Under the pieces are notes generated by a model. The model was not told the DNA's origin. It did no database searches and worked only from the letters and a program-made list of their open reading frames with translations. The translations under genes were made by a program, and so were the position numbers. From the NCBI RefSeq assembly GCF_030272615.1, contig NC_081411.1, positions 41,155,140 through 41,219,139 on the forward strand: a DNA stretch of 64,000 nucleotides, written 5' to 3'. The stretch comes from Cryptomeria japonica. Its lineage: Eukaryota; Streptophyta; Pinopsida; Cupressales; Cupressaceae. Positions 58,147-64,000 of the stretch are shown here, in pieces (position 1 is the stretch's first letter; each line of letters opens with the position of its first letter).

Positions 58147-59392
58147 CTCCTTGGTAATTAAACCTTAGGAAGCCTCAATTCTAATGCTTCGTCTAACGGG
58201 GATAGTATAGGTAGGACTAATAGTGGTAAAACTCATGCACTAGAGGGAAATTTGGGATTTTGAATTTGAATTTTGGGAACAAAGTTTGCAAAATCGAATA
58301 ATACAAAATTCAAGAGAATTATGATTATACAATTTGAACTTTATTGAAAGGAGAAATGACACAATTTTTTTAAAAAAATTAAGAAATTGAGATTTTAAAA
58401 TTAGGGCCAATAGAATACCACTTAATTTCAAAATTAAAATTGTCAAAATTTGAATTTTTAAAATCAGGTCAAATTATAATTAACCATTCAATTTCAAACT
58501 TTTCCTTGAAAGTTGTGATGTTGAAATTTGGAAGTATTCTTGATTTTAGAGAGATCAAAATTTGAGAAAATCAGCCAATTTTTTGGATTCAATCAATTAA
58601 ATGCAGTCATAATAGTCTCCCGAAATTTCGGGTAAGAAGCCAGGGACCGTGTTGAAAGTGCACACAGTCCTCCCAACTTTTTTCAAAAAAATTTAGGGAT
58701 GAAAGTTACAATGATTTTAAAGCTAACCTCAAAAAATTTGTTAATTTTATGAATTTTAGATAGAGGAAATTAAGGTGTGAATCTCAAAATAGGACCCTAT
58801 TAGGGTTTTGAAAAAGATAAGAATTTGAATGGTAAATTTGAAAAAGGTCAAACCTAATGGATAGGGCCACCTTAAAAAATGTTTAAAAAATTGAAATTGA
58901 TTGAAACCGATTGAAATTTACACAAAATCTAAGTAACTTTGAAAATTAGGGTTTTAAGACCTAACCACTCAATTTTAAAATTTTGAATTTTGGAAAAGGG
59001 AGGGAAATTGAAATTTTGAATTTTAGGAAATAGGACAAATCTGAAAATAGTTCCAAATCTGAAAATTAAATGTGAATTGATTTTTTGCACAAGTTCAAGT
59101 TGATTTTTGAAAATTCGGGTTTTGACAATTAACCACTTAATCTTGTAAATTTAATTTACAATTTGAACAAGACAATGAAGAAATTGAATTTGACAAACAA
59201 TGCAATTTTCAGATCTAAAACAATATATGGCAATTTTTTGCAAAACACAAGTTCAATTCCAATTTTTGAAAACTAGGGTTTTGATTGTATTAACCACTAA
59301 GTTTTGTAAATTTGCAAGAAAATTAAACTTGTAAATGAAAAATATGCAATAATTTGTAATGTCAAGCATGTAAGACATTGGGTTCACCAAAA
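58147..59392 (-). other. G3 leader with degenerate tandem repeats
   Basis: Untranslated leader. Diverged units containing TAGGGTTTTGA...TTAACCACTNAATTTTGTAA recur at about 58945, 59118 and 59270 (spacing 155-173 bp), with weaker ones before. A primer-site-like TTTTGGTGAACCCAATGTC (minus) abuts the LTR. Confidence 0.55.
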
Positions 59393-60595
59393 TGTAATGT
59401 GGAAAAAAGGTGAAGAGAGAAGATCAAGTGGAAAGGACTAAAAGTTTCACACAAGGATTCCTTTCAACTTCTCACGCACATTACATTTAAAAAAGGGGAG
59501 AAAATTCACTAGATCCAATCTCAATGGAAAGAGATTGAATACTAAATGAATTGACAATAGATTTGGAAAGTGATACTGACCGCTCTTTTAGAATGGATAT
59601 GTTGAATTATGCGATTTAAGACTAAGTGTAAAAGTGTCAAAGAAATTATTAAAACTTGAGATAGAAATGCGGAATGAAGCTGTGCACCTGGAATTAGAAG
59701 TAAAATGTTGAGATGAAGCTCCTCTGCAAATTTGGGCGAAAGTTGTCAAGACCGTGTTGAAAGTGCACACGATGCTTCGAAAATCCGCATGCCGAAAAGG
59801 GTTTTTTCGTCTCTGAAAATGAAGTCCAAATTTGGAAATACAGCCATGCACCTACAACCTACACACACAAAAAAAGAGAAAATGTTGTTGGGATTGGGGG
59901 TTTGCCTTTAGGTCAAACCATGGTTTTGGAATTAACCAAATGATGAAAAGTACTTGCAAGTAAATGAAAGTAAATGACTGAAGTAGAATTCACCTCAAGA
60001 GAGGATGCAATTGAAATGTTGATAGAGTTGTTTGAAAGAATATGTAGAATATGATGTCAAACAGATCTCCTCTTTAATGGTTGAATCCTTGACTTGAATG
60101 CAACACCTAGCCTTGAAAGGAGATTTGAGAATGCTCAATGCTTGAAAGGATACTTGAATGCTTGAATGCTTGATTTCGGTTAGGATTGCAATTTCCACCT
60201 ATTGAACTCATATCTCCCAATGGGAGGGAAAAATGTGTCTTATATATTCATCAGTTAGGGTTAATTGACTGATTCCTCGTTCTAGGCTGACATAGGGAAA
60301 CTTTTCCCACTTCAAAGTTGCAAAGCTCAATACAAATTTTGAGTGGAGGGGGCCCAAAATAGGGCAAGGACAGGGGTGCCACGCTCCTATCCTAGGGGGG
60401 ACAAGGGCGCCATGCCCCTATCTTGCCCTAATTTAGGATAGAGAGCAAGAATAGGCAATGCGGGGTGCAAGGAAATGTAAGTTTCAGGGGGTGTGAGCAT
60501 ATCTCGGGTCTCCAATCAAGCTTAAGGATTCGTTTGCCAATGTGAAGACCCAAATGCAATCAAAAATTACAAGGTCACAATTTTATGATGCTATA
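59393..60595 (-). repeat. G3 5' LTR
   Basis: Starts TGTAATGTGG and ends GATGCTATA (a changed CTACA), then C3 sequence resumes. It contains two GGACA...-type GC hairpins near 60368-60420. Confidence 0.85.
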
Positions 60596-61751
60596 CGAAT
60601 AAACAAATAATACAACCACAAATTGAACACCGTATTTTACACGTGGAGGACCCAAATTGGAAAAACAACAGAGAGTGTTAGCTCTCGAGATAATATAACT
60701 AGTTATATGGTGTTTACAAAAGGGGTGGCTCATTGCCAGATTATAAAGATGACTCACTGCTAGAATGCTCATTGCAATATATGTAAATGAATAGAAGAAA
60801 ATTGCATCTCCTAATGCATGTGGTCAGTTCCAAACTAAGCTCAGATAACAACTCACACAACCTACAACAAATTTGGCAAGAGATCATTGTACCACTATCT
60901 ACAATCACATACAACAAGTCCGACAAAGGATTACTACACTATGCTATTGAACCAACTACCTGCAACAGACCCAATAAAGGATTACTGCAACACTCTCTAC
61001 ACACTGACTTTTCTATATACTCTTTAGCTCATATACTCCTCACACTATAACTACTTTTTTTTCCACAACTTTTTCATTCGCATACCTCTTACTCTGCTAT
61101 ATCTCACACACTTTGCTTTCTTTCATTCTCTTCACACACACACACACACACACACACATCGGTAAGCGCATATACCAAAATACTATGTCAGCCAAACACA
61201 AATGATTTATAAAATAATAAGTTGCTTAGATCAACAAGTTATCCAATAAATCCTTGACCAAATCATGATAATAAAGTCAGTCTTTCCTTGATCTTCTACA
61301 TGCTTCCTTCACACATTTCATTTACCGTTGCATGTACCTTAATTATCAGGACAAAATAGGGGTCTATCAAACCCATAGATACAAACTCATAAGCACAAAA
61401 ACTCCAAGCACAATAACTCCTAACTCTAAGATACAGATACCACAAATGCCATAAATTTCGAAATATAGATCATGATAGATACAATTAAGTACAACTAATA
61501 CCATTGATACCAAACCTCACACAACTGATACTGGAACAATACATTAACCAAAATAGGCACAACTCAATATTCTAGAGCTGAGGATCATCTAGAAATGACT
61601 CCAATAGATCATCTATGCCTTACTGATTTATATCACATTGATGCTTGATCAACAATACCAAAATTGCTTCAATAACATGCACCATCCAGTCCTAACCGGG
61701 TAACTAGGTTTGACATTAATGGCAACAATGACAATATTCACACGTCTAACA
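60596..61751 (-). repeat. C3 5' LTR, second piece
   Basis: Resumes at GAATAAACAAATAATACAAC, matching 48300 onward, and ends CGTCTAACA. It holds the (CA)n tract. Confidence 0.8.
61133..61158. repeat. (CA)n microsatellite in the C3 5' LTR
   Basis: Thirteen CA repeats before TCGGTAAGCGC, at the position of (TA)n in the sister LTR. Confidence 0.9.
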
Positions 61752-62336
61752 TTTTCAACTAGGTTTCACACACCTTTTCCATCAAATCTACTTTTATATC
61801 ATTCACATTTACATCACATTGTTTCAAACACATCCCACTCTTTTGTACACTTCAACACATACATTTACTCATCCTATATACAAAGTTGTTCATTAAAATT
61901 ACAACTAGGTTGGCCTAAAATAGAGTATAAAAAATTACATAAGCTAGATCATTCAGACCAATAATATCCAATGCAGTCCACTCTATGAGAATTAGGGGAC
62001 CCAAAATCAACACTACTCCTCCTTCTAAGTTTGTTTCAATGAATTGAATACCCTAACACTTCTTCCAAATCAGATTCCAAATGAAACATGTAGATAAACA
62101 ATAAAATTTTGTAATTAGTCAGCTTGAGAGCATCTTCCAATGCAAATTACTTAATGTGGATCTCCACACACCACGGTGAGACCCAAAATAATATTCTAAC
62201 TCAACCTCCAATGCCTATTTGAACAAAGAAAAGCATGATCCAAATAAGATAATCCATCTAGGCACACTGAGACCCAACACAACTAACCATACCAAGCATA
62301 AACTAGCATAACTCACTTGTGTCCTTATATACAAAG
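61752..62336 (-). repeat. C1 5' LTR, second piece
   Basis: Starts TTTTCAACTAGGTTTCACAC, aligned with 36222 onward in the C1 3' LTR, up to CATAACTCACTTG. The last ~20 bp before the next element are unassigned. Confidence 0.75.
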
Positions 62337-63999
62337 TGTGTAGGGGAAAAAGCGAGACTAGGTTAACATGCCCTAATCCTACCTTTTGACACACATTACG
62401 GAATACGAAAGAGCCTAGAGGTATCACACAATTGGCTACTTCTTTTTGTGAAAGAGAGAGCCATGGGCTACCTATTAGGATTTCTATTCCTTTGTTGTAA
62501 TTGAAAGATAAAATGATGCAAGTTCAAGTCCTAATCCCAAAATGCATGTATGAACTAATAACAAGATTGCAGAATTGCGATTAAACAATGAATAGCTGTA
62601 AACACAAGGACAAAACAAGAATGCAGATGCGTACCCAGAGTCAAAATATGAGTGAAAATGTTCAGGACAGGGGCACGGGCGCCACTGTCCTGATACTGTG
62701 CTAGAAACTGCTCCTGAAACTGTTGTCTTGCACTCTGGAAAACTGTTGAAAATGCTGTCTGTCAGGAGGACCAGGGTGCCCAGTGCCTCTGTCCCAGGGA
62801 CCAGGGAGCCCAATGCCCCTGTCCTCGTAGGACCAAGGCACCCCACGCCCCTGTCCTAGTCTTTTTCTCTGCAATTTGGTGTGGAGTGTTGTCTCAACCT
62901 GCTTTTCCCAGATCTGCAACCTACGACATCGTCTGAGTCCCGAAACCTGCACTTGTATTTGAAAAGGGTATGGTGGGCGGCTATATAGGGTTTTGCCTTA
63001 GTCAAACCCCCGCTTTGGTGATTTCCACCTCCACGAATAGCCAAGTTGTATTGTAAAATGTACTGTGTGTGCAGACCTTGTGTGTGTGCAAGATCCCAAA
63101 ATGCAAATAAGCAAACTAGAGCAACCTAGAAAGTAAACCCTAATTGCTTTTAAATGATAATGTAAATGCTCTAAATCAAGATGCAAAGTGATCTAAAGCA
63201 TGAATAAATGATATATTGAAGCTTATGCAAAGACATGAAAACAACATGAAATCATACCCAACCCCCAAGGGAGGGGTACAAGCCAATCTTCAGTCGGTAA
63301 TCTCCTATTGTTCTTCAATGTCTTCCAAGCCCTAAATGGATGAATGAAATTGATAAATGCTTGATAGAGGGATGTTGAATGTTGTTGAAGTCTTCAAAGA
63401 TCTTCTCTTTCGCTGCATATGAGGTTCCTGAAAACAAAAATCTGGATCCTTTCAAATGAAGAAAGAGAGCTCTTATGTATGAAACCCTAGGTCGTAATTT
63501 CGTCTTTTGGCCGACCTAGAGATTGAATCTCCCGCCAATTTCTTGGGGTTAAGCTTTATTTTATGATTGGATTGTGCTCCTAAAATTTTGAGAAAAATGT
63601 CCGGGACCATGTGCACTTCGGGCGCCACGGTCCCGACAACTTTTCACCAAATTTTTAGGGCCATTGGATATGATGATTTTAGAGAGAATCCCAAAGTTAC
63701 AAGTGATTTCGAGATGTTTTGACCCCCGAAACCAAGCCCCCAAGTTCAAAATAGGACTTAATTAGGGTTTTTGATTGAATGATGTATTGGAGGAATAAAA
63801 TGAAAAGGGCACACTTTAACGAAAGGGCCCAACTTTATGATGTGGAGAATGGTGAAATAGGACCTTAGACTTAATTAATTTGATTAATTAAGTGCTAAAG
63901 GAGAAATGCAATGCAAAATGTAAAATGCACCAAGGCGGGTACTAAACTAGGTGTGAAATTGTACCACCCTAGCAAGTGCGTACAATTTACGATGCTACA
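62337..63999 (-). mobile_element. LTR of a further gypsy element, rest outside the window
   Basis: Starts TGTGTAGGGGAAAAAG and reaches GATGCTACA one base before the window end, similar to both ends of the G3 LTR (TGTAATGTGGAAAAAAGG; ...CTACA). The G3-like GTCAAACCCCCGCTTTGG and GGGACCATG...GGTCCC parts support the family link. It carries four GGACNAGGG-type GC-rich units at 62640-62870. Strand is inferred from G3. Short open frames inside look accidental. Confidence 0.6.
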
Positions 64000-64000
64000 T

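Larger units (their letters stand above)
52885..60595 (-). mobile_element. Ty3/gypsy element G3, gag-protease only, nested in C3
   Basis: Minus-strand element of about 7.7 kb. The 3' LTR (left) ends CACTACA at 54023 and the 5' LTR (right) is 59393-60595. It has a gag-protease frame of about 960 codons and long untranslated regions. Only 1.2 kb lie between protease and the 3' LTR, and no RT, RNase H or integrase motif is present, so it depended on another element. LTRs differ by about 5%. The left LTR lacks its first ~60 bp. Confidence 0.85.
48159..61751 (-). mobile_element. Copia-type element C3 without pol, nested in the C1 5' LTR
   Basis: Minus-strand element: 3' LTR 48159-49441, polypurine-like tract, a 506-codon unknown frame, a gag with several zinc knuckles, a primer site TGGTATTAGA, and a 5' LTR 52772-52884 continuing at 60596-61751. 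No RT, integrase or protease motif was found between the LTRs. LTR divergence of about 15% makes it old. Its 5' LTR is interrupted by G3. No target duplication was identified. Confidence 0.75.
18717..62336 (-). mobile_element. Ty1/copia element C1, old and split by nested insertions
   Basis: Minus-strand element. The left (3') LTR lies in pieces at 18717-18911, 20122-20140 and 35923-37199, the polypurine tract at 37200, and the pol remains at 37545-40227. The gag/protease remains lie at 46130-47575. The right (5') LTR is at 47634-48158 and 61752-62336, missing its last ~400 bp. The left and right LTR pieces align in order across all insertions and differ by about 16%, making it the oldest element here. 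The span includes G2, C2, C3, G3 and a solo LTR. Confidence 0.85.

Noticed and set aside
62484-63186. Short minus-strand open frames near the window end as host exons
   Set aside because: They lie within an LTR-like sequence bounded by TG and CA, and have no recognisable domain.

Overview
This window is a repeat-dense stretch of a large plant nuclear genome. It holds nested LTR retrotransposons and no host gene, tRNA, rRNA or CRISPR that I could support. The evidence is Ty3/gypsy polyproteins with two RNase H domains, Ty1/copia polyproteins with an initiator-Met-tRNA primer site, and a plant mobile domain gene. The size and depth of the nest would suit a gymnosperm, but that is inference only.

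Layout. (1) 1-1809: degenerate, mostly non-coding DNA with a coiled-coil relic. (2) 1815-18077: element G1, a complete 16.3 kb Ty3/gypsy element (Tat/Ogre-like) with 798 bp LTRs and a perfect GAAAT target duplication. (3) 18717-62336: an old minus-strand Ty1/copia element (C1) that has been split repeatedly. Its 3' LTR holds a probable solo LTR (18912-20116, duplication AAAAT) and, 24 bp away, element G2 (20141-35917, 765 bp LTRs, duplication GATAT), a sister of G1. Its internal region holds a second copia element, C2 (40228-46129). Its 5' LTR holds a third copia-type element, C3 (48159-61751), whose own 5' LTR holds a third gypsy element, G3 (about 52885-60595). (4) 62337-63999: an LTR of a further element that leaves the window. 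By-eye LTR divergence follows the nesting: C1 about 16%, C3 about 15%, C2 and G3 about 5%, G2 about 1.6%, G1 about 1.3%.

G1 and G2 are the most interesting part. Each carried one gag-protease-G-patch-RT-RNaseH-aRNaseH-integrase reading frame of about 2,500 codons, now broken by stops that mostly look like C-to-T or G-to-A changes. Between integrase and the 3' LTR, on the opposite strand, lies a captured plant mobile domain (PMD) gene with a recognisable layout: a TATA box (GGCTATAAGA), a 22-codon first exon ending at a GTGAGT donor, an intron, a TGCAG acceptor, and a PMD exon with an acidic/Gly-Arg stretch, a Gln/Val/Pro repeat and a coiled coil. The intron contains two unusual arrays. One is a tandem set of stem-loops with a conserved 15-nt loop and covarying stems. 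The other is a ~20 bp-period array of CGCGTCTGTG. The same CGCGTCTGTG motif is arrayed twice in the sense leader upstream of gag, so it reads in the transcript direction on both strands, and the sense leader also has splice-like ends. Just after integrase, two or three modules of GGTGAAAAC plus a covarying hairpin plus GCC occur.

C3 and G3 both lack polymerase and integrase. G3 is gag-protease only. C3 has a multi-zinc-knuckle gag and then, where pol should be, a separate 506-codon frame I do not recognise. No element here looks able to move by itself now. All coordinates, translations and divergence figures were worked out by hand from the sequence.
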